DNA of 64,000 bases from Chthoniobacter flavus (GTDB lineage Bacteria; Verrucomicrobiota; Verrucomicrobiia; Chthoniobacterales; Chthoniobacteraceae). The stretch spans positions 1 through 64,000 of the forward strand of contig CAMAUX010000025.1 in the NCBI GenBank assembly GCA_945861435.1, read 5' to 3'. The notes beneath the pieces were generated by a model. That model worked only from the letters and a program-made list of their open reading frames with translations, did no database searches and was not told the DNA's origin. Position numbers and translations under genes: made by a program. Numbering within the stretch: the first letter of the stretch is position 1; each line of letters starts with the position of its first letter. This document shows positions 17,162-26,289 of this stretch, in pieces.

Positions 17162-17571
17162 AGCGGTTGAGGTCTTGATTAAGGCTTGATTGAGCCTTGG
17201 CCTTGGCCGTTGGGGATGGCCTTCCCGGGCCCGCGTGTGGTGGATGGTTGCGGGTGGTCGGGGAGGCTGGGGGAGGAGGGAAAGTGAGAGGTGGGACGGG
17301 AGGTGAAAATGAGTGAGCCGGGGGGGCTGCCTCTTGGGCTCGGCCTACGTGGTCTTTTTCCTTCTCTCCTTATTTTGAACGATTAATCCGGCCATTGAAT
17401 ACCCGCGGTCATGATGCGGTGCGCGCAGTGTTTCGGTGTCTCGGTGTCTCGGTGTTTCGGTGTCTCGGTGTCTCGGTGTCTCGGTGCCCGGCAAGCGAGG
17501 GATGCAGACGATGTGCAATGTTCAAGCGTCACCAGATCGACTCGCGCGGCCTCTGGTTTTTTGTGGCCGGT
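17162..17571. other. 410-bp intergenic region
   Basis: Convergent genes flank this stretch. Apart from the 8-bp tandem array at 17433-17488 I see no gene. GATTAAGGCTTGATTGAG (about 17176-17194) is a short imperfect repeat after the upstream stop. Confidence 0.5.
17433..17488. repeat. TCGGTGTC tandem array (7 units)
   Basis: Seven 8-bp units, five perfect TCGGTGTC plus TCGGTGTT and TCGGTGCC. The unit is not a multiple of three and lies between convergent genes. Confidence 0.9.
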
Positions 17572-19122
17572 TTAATGAGTGGAGGAGGGGATGCGGCGCA
17601 GGGTGTATGCCAGGCGCGGGTTGAGCGGGGATTGGCCGGAAGCTGAGCGGATGGATTGGAGTTTGAAGTCGTAGATGAAGTCGCGTCGGAGGGGGGAGAT
17701 TTGGAGGGTGGCAGTGCGGCGGTCGTTGGAGAGTGTGACATTGGAGACCTGCGCCTGAGCCTTGCCGATTTGGGGCGATCCGTAGGCTGCGTGATAGGAG
17801 TAGGAATAAGAGTCGATGTTCCAGAGGGCCGGGTCGGATGCGGAATCGGCGAGGGGTTCTGTGAATTCGAGGCGGAAGCCATCGGGAGTGGCGTGGATCT
17901 GGAGGGGGTCGAAAGGAGTGGAGCCTGTGGGGGTGACGGTTGCGATGCCCTCGCTACCAGCCCATGAGAGGTGGGTGCGTCCGATGAGCAGGGTGTCGCC
18001 TTGGAAAGCGAGGCGGTGGAGGCCGAGCTTGAGTGCGGGGATTTCGGCGAGGTTGATGCAGGCGCCTTGCCAGACGCCGTCGACTTTTTCGAGGAGGAGG
18101 CGGATGAGTTTTGGGCTGTTCATTTCGCCGATGAGCATCTGGCCGCCGAAGGGTCCCCATGCGGGGCTCTTGGGGATGGGGATCATTTGGGTGGGAGAAT
18201 TGGCGTAGATGCCGTGCGGGAACCAGATGGCGGCTGGGGTGCGGAGGGCGTTGAGTTTTTCGATGGAAAGTTTGATGGGATTGGAGCCGTCCCAGTCATT
18301 GCGCCAGACGAGGCTTGCGGGATGGCCGTAGAAGCCGTTGCGCTGGGCGACGTGGAGTTCGCTGGTGCCGCGCCAGTCGCCTTGGTTGTCGGAGACGAGG
18401 AGTTGGCCGTCTGGGGTGAAGCCGATGCCGTCTGGGGAGCGGAAGCCTGAAGCGAAGGGGGTGGCGGAGCCCGTCTGAGGGTCGATCTCGATGACCCATC
18501 CGCGCCACGGGACGCGGGAGTACATACGGCCGGCCTCGGTGTTTACTTTTTTCCATTCGCCGGAGTGGAATTTTTCGCGGGGCAAGCCGATGGGGGACCA
18601 GTCGCCGCGGACTTCGCGGAATACGGTGTCGCCATTGGAGGCGAGGTTGAGTGAGACGTAGAGTTTTCCGTTGGGGGCTTGGACCGGGCCGAAGGCGAAC
18701 TCGTGGTAATTGCCGGAGATGCCGAACTGGGACCAAAAGGATTGGTATTGGTCGGCGACACCGTCGCTGTCGGTATCGACGAGGCGTGTGAGTTCTGCGC
18801 GTTGCATGACGAGCAGGGATCCATCTTTCTGGGGGAGGATGCCGAGGGGTTCATGGAGTCCCTCAGCGAAGATTTTCCATGTCTGCTGCTTGGAGTGGTA
18901 GATGCCGATTTCTCCGTGATGGAAGGCGCAGGCGAAGTGCTCAGGGTCGATGACTGCGAGGCCGCCGACTTGGGAGTTGACGCCCGGCGGGGTGGGGATG
19001 GTGCCGACGTTGTAGAACGCGGCCGAGGGGTCGGGTTTGCCTTGGGCGTGAAGGAGCGGTTGCGCGGCGCAGAGCGAGATGCTGAGGGCGCACGGGAGAA
19101 GGAGGAGACGCGGGAGCTTCAT
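17572..19122 (-). CDS. Secreted beta-propeller protein (glucose/sorbosone dehydrogenase-like)
   Basis: The 516-residue protein has a signal peptide (MKLPRLLLLPCALSISLCAA). The mature part reads as a six-bladed propeller related to PQQ sugar dehydrogenases and the propellers of PVC-type dehydrogenases: LGILPQKDGSLLVMQRAEL, DTDSDGVADQY (calcium-binding-like), FASGFRSPDGIGFTPDGQLL, and WFPHGIYANSP. No CxxCH heme is present. The last ~130 residues are beta-rich with an Ig-like look. It overlaps the upstream cupredoxin gene by four bases (ATGA), so the two are cotranscribed and may form a redox pair in the periplasm (inference). Confidence 0.75.
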   Translation of the reverse strand: MKLPRLLLLPCALSISLCAAQPLLHAQGKPDPSAAFYNVGTIPTPPGVNSQVGGLAVIDPEHFACAFHHGEIGIYHSKQQTWKIFAEGLHEPLGILPQKDGSLLVMQRAELTRLVDTDSDGVADQYQSFWSQFGISGNYHEFAFGPVQAPNGKLYVSLNLASNGDTVFREVRGDWSPIGLPREKFHSGEWKKVNTEAGRMYSRVPWRGWVIEIDPQTGSATPFASGFRSPDGIGFTPDGQLLVSDNQGDWRGTSELHVAQRNGFYGHPASLVWRNDWDGSNPIKLSIEKLNALRTPAAIWFPHGIYANSPTQMIPIPKSPAWGPFGGQMLIGEMNSPKLIRLLLEKVDGVWQGACINLAEIPALKLGLHRLAFQGDTLLIGRTHLSWAGSEGIATVTPTGSTPFDPLQIHATPDGFRLEFTEPLADSASDPALWNIDSYSYSYHAAYGSPQIGKAQAQVSNVTLSNDRRTATLQISPLRRDFIYDFKLQSIRSASGQSPLNPRLAYTLRRIPSSTH

Positions 19123-20222
19123 GGCTTGGGGATGGAGAGGAAGAATTCGCGGGACTGGGAGGGGGTGAGAGGGCTGGTTTGCAGGGGGCCGCCGCTGGTG
19201 GTCCAGAGTTGGTTGGATTGGGGGATCGGGACGACGGGCTTGGTGGGATTGGGAATGCGGAAGCGGATTTGGAGAGATCCGGAGTCGGGGGTTGCTGAGA
19301 TTTTTTCGAAGACCTCGACGCCGTCCGCGCGGAAGTGGAATTCCGGGAGGCCTTTTTCGATTTTGTAGCCGAGGAATTCGCAGTGCGGTGGCGGCGCATC
19401 CTTGGTGTTGAAGCGGAGTGGGAAATCCGGCGGTGCGCTCCACCATGGGTCTGCCGGGAGGCTGGCGAGTTCGCGTCCGTTGCCCCGCCAGTGGGCACTG
19501 CCGTCGATGAAAGGGCCCTTCCATGCATAGCGCAGTTTGCAGGCGCCGGCGTCCCAGCAGAAGTTGAGGTCGTTTTCGAGAGCGACGGCGATAGCGGCGG
19601 GTCCGCTATTGGGCATGAAGATGCGTTGGACGAAGGGGCGGCGACCGCCACCGGCGAGCATGGATTGGACGGCGGTGGGGGGGACGTTGGGGTCCTTGGC
19701 GAGAGGAGGGAGTGGGACGCCGACGTAAAGGGCGCCGTACATGATGGCGCCGTGTCCCGGGAAGGTGCAGACGTAGGGATAGACGCCGGGTTCTTGGATG
19801 GCGAGTTGGACGGAGGCCTTCTGGTCGGGGTTGAGGATTTTTGTGGAAGCGAGGATGGCGCTGGATTCTGGGACGAAGTTTCGCGCGGGGCCGGCTTCGC
19901 CCATGGAGAGGGCGAGTTGCACGACATCGGTCATTTTACCGGGTTGGGTGAGGACGAGGTTGTGGGTTTGGTGGGTGGAATCCACATTTTCCACGGTGAT
20001 GGAGAAGGGTTCGCCTGGTTTGACGCTGAGCCGTGGGGGGTCGAAGCGGAGGCCGTCGCGCATTCGGAGTTGGAGGGATTTGCGTTTGGGCGTTGGGTCC
20101 TTGGGGTTGGCAGGTTTTTGGTTGGTGGACTTTTGGGGTTGAACGGTGGGGGCGTCCTGAGCGGGGCAGTGGGACGCAAGGATGGCGGTGGCGAAGAGAG
20201 CGGGGAGGAGGGGTGCGCGCAT
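19119..20222 (-). CDS. Secreted cupredoxin (plastocyanin/azurin-like) domain protein
   Basis: A 367-residue protein with a signal peptide (MRAPLLPALFATAILASHCPA). The cupredoxin domain spans about residues 55-165: FSITVENVDSTHQTHNLVL provides the first copper His, and YPYVCTFPGHGAIMYG supplies Cys, His and Met, a complete type-1 copper set. The C-terminal ~200 residues form another beta-rich domain (FCWDAGACKLRYAW, AHWRGNGRE), also found in PVC propeller/cytochrome partners. The start precedes the signal peptide. It is translationally coupled to the propeller protein downstream, suggesting that copper shuttles electrons from the propeller enzyme. Confidence 0.8.
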   Translation of the reverse strand: MRAPLLPALFATAILASHCPAQDAPTVQPQKSTNQKPANPKDPTPKRKSLQLRMRDGLRFDPPRLSVKPGEPFSITVENVDSTHQTHNLVLTQPGKMTDVVQLALSMGEAGPARNFVPESSAILASTKILNPDQKASVQLAIQEPGVYPYVCTFPGHGAIMYGALYVGVPLPPLAKDPNVPPTAVQSMLAGGGRRPFVQRIFMPNSGPAAIAVALENDLNFCWDAGACKLRYAWKGPFIDGSAHWRGNGRELASLPADPWWSAPPDFPLRFNTKDAPPPHCEFLGYKIEKGLPEFHFRADGVEVFEKISATPDSGSLQIRFRIPNPTKPVVPIPQSNQLWTTSGGPLQTSPLTPSQSREFFLSIPKP

Positions 20223-20401
20223 GGGAAGGGAGATGGGGATGATGGTTTTTAAGGGGTGTGGGTGGCGAGCAGAAGTGAGGGGCGCGGGCCTTTTGCTGAC
20301 AGATCGCGCTTGTCAAGCTGCGGATGCAGTCGCTAGGGAGAAGCAAGTGCCTGCGGTTCGGAGTGTAATATCCGATCCGAAGTTGCTTCCACCCCGACAA
20401 T

Positions 20402-21211
20402 ATGCACGCCCACGGTACGCCTCACCACTGGCTGCACCCGATGTTCTGGATGCGTTGGATCCGGAAGCGGTGGCGTGGCGAACTCCCCAAGAGGGCGAGC
20501 GTGCGGCTTCCATGGGGCGATATCCTTGAGGTGGGGCTGGATTCCGCTTTGGGGAAGAGCCTGTGGCAGGAAGGGGCGCATGACCTTGCGCTGGCGGAGG
20601 CGTTCAGCCGTTTGGTGGTGAGGGGAAGCGTGGTGATCCAGGTGGCTGCGGATGTGGGTTATGTCGGTGCGGTGAATGGGAGGGCGCTTGGGAGCCGCGG
20701 GCGTCTCCACGTTTTTCAGATGGATCCAGAGCTGCAGGAGGATCTGACGAACAATCTGGAGCGGCTGCGAAGCGCCGGGACTTTTCCCGAGTACAAGATT
20801 TATGGGGGATTGCCGGGGAGCGGATCGGATGCGCCCGCATTGGGCGATTTGATCGGTATGGACTCGGTGAATGTGATGGGTCTGCAGGCTGGCGGATCCG
20901 AACTCAGTTTGCTGGAGAGTGCGGAGCAGGCGCTCGCAGAGCATCGCATCGAGCATGTGATTTTTCATGATGGGGGCGGGCGTTGCGGGCCGTTCTTGAA
21001 GCAGTACGGATACGAGCTCTTCAGGCTTTGCTGGAGTCAGGACGGTCTGGAGTTGGCCGATTACGAAGACGAGTCCCGAAGGCTGCCAGGGGAGGCGCCG
21101 CGCTTTGTTGCCACGGTGCGTCCACGGCTGCTGATTTCGCGTTGTTCGCAGGGGGGGTGGAAGGTGCTGGGGCAGCGGTTGCGGGATCGGGACTTGGTGC
21201 CGCTGGAGTAG
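20402..21211 (+). CDS. FkbM-like methyltransferase family protein
   Basis: This 269-residue protein looks like an FkbM-type SAM methyltransferase: VIQVAADVGYVGAVNGRALG replaces the usual DVGANxG loop, then VFQMDPELQEDLTNNLERL and the later LQAGGSELSLLESAEQAL (compare DVEGxExxVL). Several canonical glycines and acidic residues have changed, so catalytic competence is uncertain. FkbM enzymes O-methylate sugars of polysaccharides, which fits its place before the exosortase and polysaccharide export genes. The ATG at 20402 has no clear ribosome-binding site. Confidence 0.6.
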   Translation: MHAHGTPHHWLHPMFWMRWIRKRWRGELPKRASVRLPWGDILEVGLDSALGKSLWQEGAHDLALAEAFSRLVVRGSVVIQVAADVGYVGAVNGRALGSRGRLHVFQMDPELQEDLTNNLERLRSAGTFPEYKIYGGLPGSGSDAPALGDLIGMDSVNVMGLQAGGSELSLLESAEQALAEHRIEHVIFHDGGGRCGPFLKQYGYELFRLCWSQDGLELADYEDESRRLPGEAPRFVATVRPRLLISRCSQGGWKVLGQRLRDRDLVPLE

Positions 21212-21301
21212 AGGGCGCAAGCGGTTGCATCGGGGGGCGTCTGCGGGGTGTGCGAAAGATTGCGCTGGGCCGCGTGGTCGTGCTGGGCTTGTCTGTGGAG
21301 C

Positions 21302-22888
21302 ATGCCGGGAGAGCAAGCAGCGCAGCAGGAAGGCGTCCGCGATTGCTGGCCGCGGGCGACGTTGATCGTGTTTGCGGTGCTTGGTTGGATTTTGGTGGAT
21401 TCGCTGCGGTGGGATTGGGAGGTGAATCCGCAGTATAGTTACGGGTGGTTGGTGCCCTTCTTCAGCGCCTATTTGTTTTGGAAACGGTGGGCGTCGCGGC
21501 CCGCGCCAGTAAAATGCGAGGGCGGGAGTTGGCGAGGGCGTGTGCGTGGGCGTTGGCTTTTGCTGGTGGTGGTTCTTGGGTTGGTGCTGCTGCCGACACG
21601 GATCCTGCGGGAGTCGTCGCCGGACTGGGCGGTGGTGAGGTGGGCGCTGGGGTTGGAGGTGGTGGCGCTGATGTGGGCCCTCCTCGGATGGATGGGCGGG
21701 CGCGCGTTTGCGCTGCATTTTGCATGGCCGCTGGGGTTTCTCCTTGTGGCGGTGCCATGGCCTTCAGGAGTGGAGTTGGAAGTGACACAGGGTTTGATGC
21801 AAAGGGTGGCGCTGGTGACGGCGGAGGTCGTGGGTTGGATGGGGTATCAAGCCAATGCGAAGGGGAACCTCATTGAGTTGAGCAGCGGTATGGTGGGAGT
21901 GGATGAGGCGTGCAGCGGAGTGCGTTCCCTGCAGTCCATGTTGATGGCATCGCTCCTTCTCGGGGAGCTGCAGAGGCTGGGTGCGGTGCGTCGGATCGTG
22001 CTCGTTGCAGCGGGAATCGGGTTTGCGCTGCTGTTCAACCTTCTGCGTTCGCTGCTGCTTGTGGGTATCGCCATTGGTTCGGGGCTGCAGGAGTTGGAGA
22101 AGTGGCACGACTCGGCAGGGCTCGGCATTTTGGTGCTGTCGCTCGGGGCGCTTCTCGGAGTGCTTCGCCTTTTGGGTGGGAAAAGGGCGGCGGGGGACGA
22201 GGCCGCGGAGGCTGGGGTGGGGGAGCGGGGAATGGTGGGGCTTGGAGGTGTGGGTGTGGTGGCGGCTCTGCTCTGGGTGGCTGCGGTGGAGGCCGGCACG
22301 GAGGCCTGGTACCGGACGCGGGAGGCCGGGCGTGCGGGGCGGATGGGATGGGAGGTGCGCTGGGATCGGATCGGTGATGCGCTTCGCGAGCAGCCCATCA
22401 GCGCGCAGGTACGCAAGATTCTAGCGTATGAGAAGGGGCGTTCGGTGGACTTTGAGCGGGATGACGGGAGCCGGTGGCGGCTTTTCTTTTTCCATTGGGC
22501 ACCGGGGCGGACATCGACCCAGGCGGCGCGCAGTCATCGTCCGGAGGTTTGTTTGCCAGCGACCGGGCGTACGCTTGCCGGCGAGTTTCCTGCGGTGAAG
22601 GTGCGCGTGGGTGGGAAGGAGGTGCCGTTTCGGGTTTACGAGTTCCAGAGTGCTGGTCCCGTGCTGCACGTGTTTTTCTGTTTGTGGGAGGAGGGCAACG
22701 AGGATCTGGGAGAGTCAGGTCTTGAGCAGGAGTGGTCTGCGAAGGGGCGTCTGCAGCGGGCATGGATGGGGCGGCGCAACCTTGGTCAGCAGAGTTTGGA
22801 AGTGATTGTGGCCGGGTTCCCGCATCTGGCGCAGGCGCAGGCCGCGTTTGAGGAGATGGCCGGGCGGTTGCTGGTTCCGGTGGACTGA
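21302..22888 (+). CDS. Exosortase fused to EpsI domain
   Basis: About 528 residues with 8-9 membrane segments in the N-terminal 300. The exosortase catalytic triad is visible: Cys204 in DEACSGVRSL, Arg in FNLLRSLLL and His in KWHDSAG. The C-terminal ~200 residues are an EpsI-type periplasmic domain with HRPEVCLPATGRTL. Exosortases process C-terminal PEP-CTERM-type sorting signals in exopolysaccharide-producing bacteria. No PEP-CTERM substrate is in the window. An upstream GTG (21248) in the same frame is possible; the ATG at 21302 is preferred. Neighbours are polysaccharide export genes, convergent with it. Confidence 0.88.
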   Translation: MPGEQAAQQEGVRDCWPRATLIVFAVLGWILVDSLRWDWEVNPQYSYGWLVPFFSAYLFWKRWASRPAPVKCEGGSWRGRVRGRWLLLVVVLGLVLLPTRILRESSPDWAVVRWALGLEVVALMWALLGWMGGRAFALHFAWPLGFLLVAVPWPSGVELEVTQGLMQRVALVTAEVVGWMGYQANAKGNLIELSSGMVGVDEACSGVRSLQSMLMASLLLGELQRLGAVRRIVLVAAGIGFALLFNLLRSLLLVGIAIGSGLQELEKWHDSAGLGILVLSLGALLGVLRLLGGKRAAGDEAAEAGVGERGMVGLGGVGVVAALLWVAAVEAGTEAWYRTREAGRAGRMGWEVRWDRIGDALREQPISAQVRKILAYEKGRSVDFERDDGSRWRLFFFHWAPGRTSTQAARSHRPEVCLPATGRTLAGEFPAVKVRVGGKEVPFRVYEFQSAGPVLHVFFCLWEEGNEDLGESGLEQEWSAKGRLQRAWMGRRNLGQQSLEVIVAGFPHLAQAQAAFEEMAGRLLVPVD

Positions 22889-23396
22889 GTCTAAAAACGT
22901 GAATGGACGGCCCACGGAATCCGGGGACCGCGCGGAAGGAATGGGGGGGAAGAGGGGGCTGAGAGTCTGTTGCGTGGTCCGTTCATTCAGTGCGTTCCGT
23001 GGGCCATTGGGAACTCTCCGGGAACTCTCCGGGAACTCTCCGGGTTCAGGCGACTGCTGAGTCCTCTCAGTGTCTGGGTACTTGAGGGTACTTGAGGGTA
23101 ACAGCCATGTCGTTACCGACATTGAAGATCGTTTAAAGAGACTCACCCAACGGGTGAGACTGAAACGGGATGATTTTAAGGTGCAAATTCCGTTTCCACA
23201 GAAACTCACATCAGATCCGACAAGTTTTCATCGCCGCATTGAGGCTGAGCGGCGGAGTGGGGCGGCGGGTGGGGTGCCTCCATGGTGTCTATGGGCCACG
23301 GCGGGGCGTTTTTCCGGTGGGAGCCTGCCGGCGGGTTGCCGTGGGATTGGGCCGAGGGGAGCGGTGGCGTTGCTGGCAGCGAGGGCTGCGCTGGCG
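22889..23396. other. 508-bp intergenic region with inverted and direct repeats
   Basis: Between the convergent exosortase and Wzc genes lie an 11-bp inverted repeat (GGCCCACGGAA at 22909-22919 and TTCCGTGGGCC at 22995-23005), three 11-bp GGGAACTCTCC units (23009-23041), a doubled GTACTTGAGG (about 23079-23098) and a small hairpin CTCACCC-AAC-GGGTGAG near 23150. I see no gene here. It may be a bidirectional termination region. Confidence 0.6.
23009..23041. repeat. GGGAACTCTCC direct repeat (3 units)
   Basis: Three perfect 11-bp units adjoin the right arm of the inverted repeat in the exosortase/Wzc gap. Confidence 0.9.
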
Positions 23397-25478
23397 CTAG
23401 TCGAGGTCGCGGTAGCGGTCGGAGTAGTGGTCGTAGGCGCCGTAGCCGTACTCGCCCTCGGAGGCCTTCACATCGTTGCAGACGATGCCGATGAGGTTGA
23501 CCTGACGGTGCTTGAGCACCTCGATGGCGTGGCGGCTTTGGCGGACCGAGGATTGGGCGAAGCGGATGACGAAGATGACGCCATCGGTTTTGGGAGCGAG
23601 GCTGAGGGCGTCGTCGGCGACCATGACGGGCGCGCTGTCGAGGATGACGTAATCGTATTCCTCGGAGGTCTCGCGGAGGAGATTGTCTGTGAGTTTTCCG
23701 AGGAGGTATTCGGCGGGGTGTGAAAGGGCCTTTCCACGGGGGATGAGGTGGAGGTTTTCGACATTGGTGGGGACGACGGCCTCGCGCCATGTGGCGCGCT
23801 GGCAGAGGACTTCGGAGAGGCCGCGACCGCGTGCGACGCCGAAGAGGCCGTGGATACGGCCCCTGCGCAAGTCGGCGTCGATGAGGAGGACCTTTGCGCC
23901 GGCGAAGGCGAGTGTGACGGCGAAGTTGGCGGCGATGGTGGTCTTGCCTTCGCTGGGGGCGGCGCTGGTGATCATGATGGTGCGGGGGCGCTTGCCATCG
24001 GTGGGGAGGAAGACGAGGGAGGAGCGGAGGGTGCTGAAGGATTCGAGGAGTCCGTGGCGGAGGTCTTCGCGTTGGAGGAGAGCGGATTCGCCGGTGACAT
24101 CTTCCTGGGGGATTTCACCGAGGACATGTTCTGGGAAATGGGAGCGGAACTCGACGAAGGAGCTGACGCGGTCGTCGAGTTTGTCCATGACGAAGAGGAT
24201 GGCGACGCTGAGCAGGAGGCCGACCATGAAGCCTTTGAAGAGGACGGCTTGAAGGAGAGGGTGGGTGGAATTTGCCGGGGTGGCGCGTTCGAGGATGGAG
24301 ATGGTGTCCTGATCGAGGTTTTTGGTGACATCGATGCTGCGCAGGTTGGCGAGGAGTCTTTCGTACTGGCTCTTGAGCCGTTCGCCGTTGGACTTGAGGC
24401 GGTCGTACTCAGCGATGCGTTTGCTGAGGTCGAGGGCCTTGGTGTCCCATTCCTTGATGACGTTCTCCATGTTTTCGATCTGGAGCCGGATGGATTCGCG
24501 GCGGTTCTGGAGGGCCTCGATGCTTTGCTCGCGGAAGGATGCGAGGAGTTTTTCGCCGCGTGCGATGGCCTCGTCGAGGGTGACGATGGTGGGGTGTTTT
24601 GGGCGCAGGTAACGGGAGAAATCCTCGCGTTCGGCGCGGAAGACTTGGAGTTGTTGCTTGGCGCGCTGGTACTCGCTGAGGGGGCCGATGTTGGCGAGTG
24701 GGTTGTCCTTGCGAAGAGAGCCGTCCTGGGCGGTGATGCTGGGCTCGCGGGTGACGTTCTGATCGAGGTCGAGGAGTTTGAGGAGGTCGTACTCGGTTTT
24801 GAGGTCGGCGAGCTGGCGGTTGAGTTGGGCGAGGTAAAGGCCGGCGCTGTTTCCTTCTTCGCGGAGGAAGCCGAGGTTGTTCTTTTTTTGGAACTCGTGG
24901 ACTTGGTCATCGCGCGAGGCCATTTCTTTTTCGAGGCGGACGAGTTCGTCCTGGATGGCGGCGGTGGTGGTGTCGGACTTTTGGGAGCGCATCTCCTTTT
25001 TGGTGGAGATGTACTCATCCATGCAGGCGTCGAGGTAGGCCTGGGTGTAGGCGGGGTTGGTGCCTGTGGTGCGGATGATGAAGATGGAGGTGCGGGGGAG
25101 CTGGCCGACGATGAGGTTGATGGGTTCGGGCTTGAGTTCGGGATGGAGTGCGAGGGCGCGTGCCTCGGCGCGTTTGCGGACCTCTCCGCTCTGCATGAGT
25201 TCGAGCTGGGTGCCGAAGAAGTTGACGAATTCTTCGTTGTAAGAAGCGGTGCCGCCCTCAGCGAGACGGATCTGGCCGGCGACCATCATGCGGCCTGAGG
25301 AGGCGAAGCTGGGAGGGAGCTGGGAGACGTAGTAGGCGGAGCCGCAGAGGGTGACGCTGAGGACGAGAACGAGGACCCACCAGCGTTTCTTGAGCTGGTT
25401 GCCGTAGCGGATGAGTTGGATGCGCCACTTGTTCCAGAGCTGCCAGAAAGACTGCGGAGTTTCGACCGGTGCTTGCAT
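23397..25478 (-). CDS. Wzc-type polysaccharide co-polymerase/tyrosine kinase
   Basis: The 693-residue protein has an N-terminal membrane segment (WWVLVLVLSVTLCGSAYYV), a long periplasmic coiled-coil Wzz region (about residues 60-430) and a second membrane segment (VGLLLSVAILFVM). A cytoplasmic BY-kinase follows, with Walker A SAAPSEGKTTIA (about 506), Walker A' VLLIDADLRRGRI and Walker B YDYVILDSAPV. The tail holds a tyrosine cluster (EYGYGAYDHYSDRYR), the usual autophosphorylation site. Such proteins control chain length and export of exopolysaccharide with the outer-membrane channel. It is 12 bp downstream of the Wza-type gene on the same strand. Full length, nothing missing. Confidence 0.92.
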   Translation of the reverse strand: MQAPVETPQSFWQLWNKWRIQLIRYGNQLKKRWWVLVLVLSVTLCGSAYYVSQLPPSFASSGRMMVAGQIRLAEGGTASYNEEFVNFFGTQLELMQSGEVRKRAEARALALHPELKPEPINLIVGQLPRTSIFIIRTTGTNPAYTQAYLDACMDEYISTKKEMRSQKSDTTTAAIQDELVRLEKEMASRDDQVHEFQKKNNLGFLREEGNSAGLYLAQLNRQLADLKTEYDLLKLLDLDQNVTREPSITAQDGSLRKDNPLANIGPLSEYQRAKQQLQVFRAEREDFSRYLRPKHPTIVTLDEAIARGEKLLASFREQSIEALQNRRESIRLQIENMENVIKEWDTKALDLSKRIAEYDRLKSNGERLKSQYERLLANLRSIDVTKNLDQDTISILERATPANSTHPLLQAVLFKGFMVGLLLSVAILFVMDKLDDRVSSFVEFRSHFPEHVLGEIPQEDVTGESALLQREDLRHGLLESFSTLRSSLVFLPTDGKRPRTIMITSAAPSEGKTTIAANFAVTLAFAGAKVLLIDADLRRGRIHGLFGVARGRGLSEVLCQRATWREAVVPTNVENLHLIPRGKALSHPAEYLLGKLTDNLLRETSEEYDYVILDSAPVMVADDALSLAPKTDGVIFVIRFAQSSVRQSRHAIEVLKHRQVNLIGIVCNDVKASEGEYGYGAYDHYSDRYRDLD

Positions 25479-25490
25479 GCTTGGGTGGTG

Positions 25491-26243
25491 CTAGAAGTTG
25501 ATCAGACGCTCGGGGACGCTGATGACGTCGTCGGCTTGGATGACGGGATCTTTTGCGAAGTCCCCCTTGTCGAGGATCTGTGCGAGGTCGACGTAGATGG
25601 TCTGGGATTTGCCGTCTGGAAGGCGGCGCACGAGCCGGACTTTTTTGCGGTTGGCAAAGTCGCCGAGGCCGCCGGCGCGGAGGATGACCTTGCTGACGGT
25701 GAGGGTTTCGTCGGCTGGGATGTCGAAGGCGCCCTGCTGGCGGACCTGGCCTGTGAGGTAGACCTTGCCGCGGGAACGCATGCTGAGGGCGTCGAGACCG
25801 ATGATGACGGTGGCCTTGAAGAAGTACTCCTTTTCGAGGAGGGGTTTGACCATGAGGGCGAGTTCCTTGCAGGTTTTTCCTGTGGCTGGGACGCGTCCGA
25901 TGAAGGGGACTTCGACTTCGCCGGAGTCGGTGACGACGAGGGGGATGGGGTCGCGGCGTTCCTCGACGACGCGGTAGCTGAGGCGGTCGCCGGCGCCGAG
26001 CTTTGCCTTGTCATTGAGGGCGTCTATGGAGTTGGTGAGGCCCACGGTGGGGGCGGCGGAGACGTTCGGGCTGGCGGACATGAGGGCAGCCGCGCGGGAG
26101 GCGCCTCGGTCGGCGGAGGATGCGTCCTGTGCATGGAGGTCGCTGAGGATCAGGAACAATGCGCTGCCTAGGAGGAGGCTGAGAGTGGAGCTCAGGCAGC
26201 GGTGGAGCAGGGCTGGGATAAGCATGGTGTGCGGACGTTTCAA
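25491..26243 (-). CDS. Wza-type polysaccharide export protein (periplasmic/outer membrane)
   Basis: A 250-residue protein with a signal peptide (HRCLSSTLSLLLGSALFLIL). It has the polysaccharide-biosynthesis/export (Poly_export) domain, LGAGDRLSYRVVEERRDPIPLVVTDSGEV, and then a SLBB-type domain KVYLTGQVRQQGAFDIPADETLTV. It is shorter than enteric Wza (~380 aa), lacking the C-terminal amphipathic helix, so the outer-membrane pore could come from the beta-barrel encoded upstream. No lipobox Cys is seen. A second ATG (MLIPALLH, 26225) is equally plausible. Confidence 0.88.
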   Translation of the reverse strand: MKRPHTMLIPALLHRCLSSTLSLLLGSALFLILSDLHAQDASSADRGASRAAALMSASPNVSAAPTVGLTNSIDALNDKAKLGAGDRLSYRVVEERRDPIPLVVTDSGEVEVPFIGRVPATGKTCKELALMVKPLLEKEYFFKATVIIGLDALSMRSRGKVYLTGQVRQQGAFDIPADETLTVSKVILRAGGLGDFANRKKVRLVRRLPDGKSQTIYVDLAQILDKGDFAKDPVIQADDVISVPERLINF

Positions 26244-26289
26244 TAGTTGGGGATACGGGCCTTGATACCAAGCGTGAGAGTCGGGAATT

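Noticed and set aside
21302-22888. PEP-CTERM substrates for the exosortase
   Set aside because: None of the secreted proteins in the window ends with a PEP-like motif, membrane helix and basic tail.
23748-25298. Plus-strand open frame of 516 codons opposite Wzc
   Set aside because: Acidic low-complexity shadow of the Wzc gene, with no family motif.
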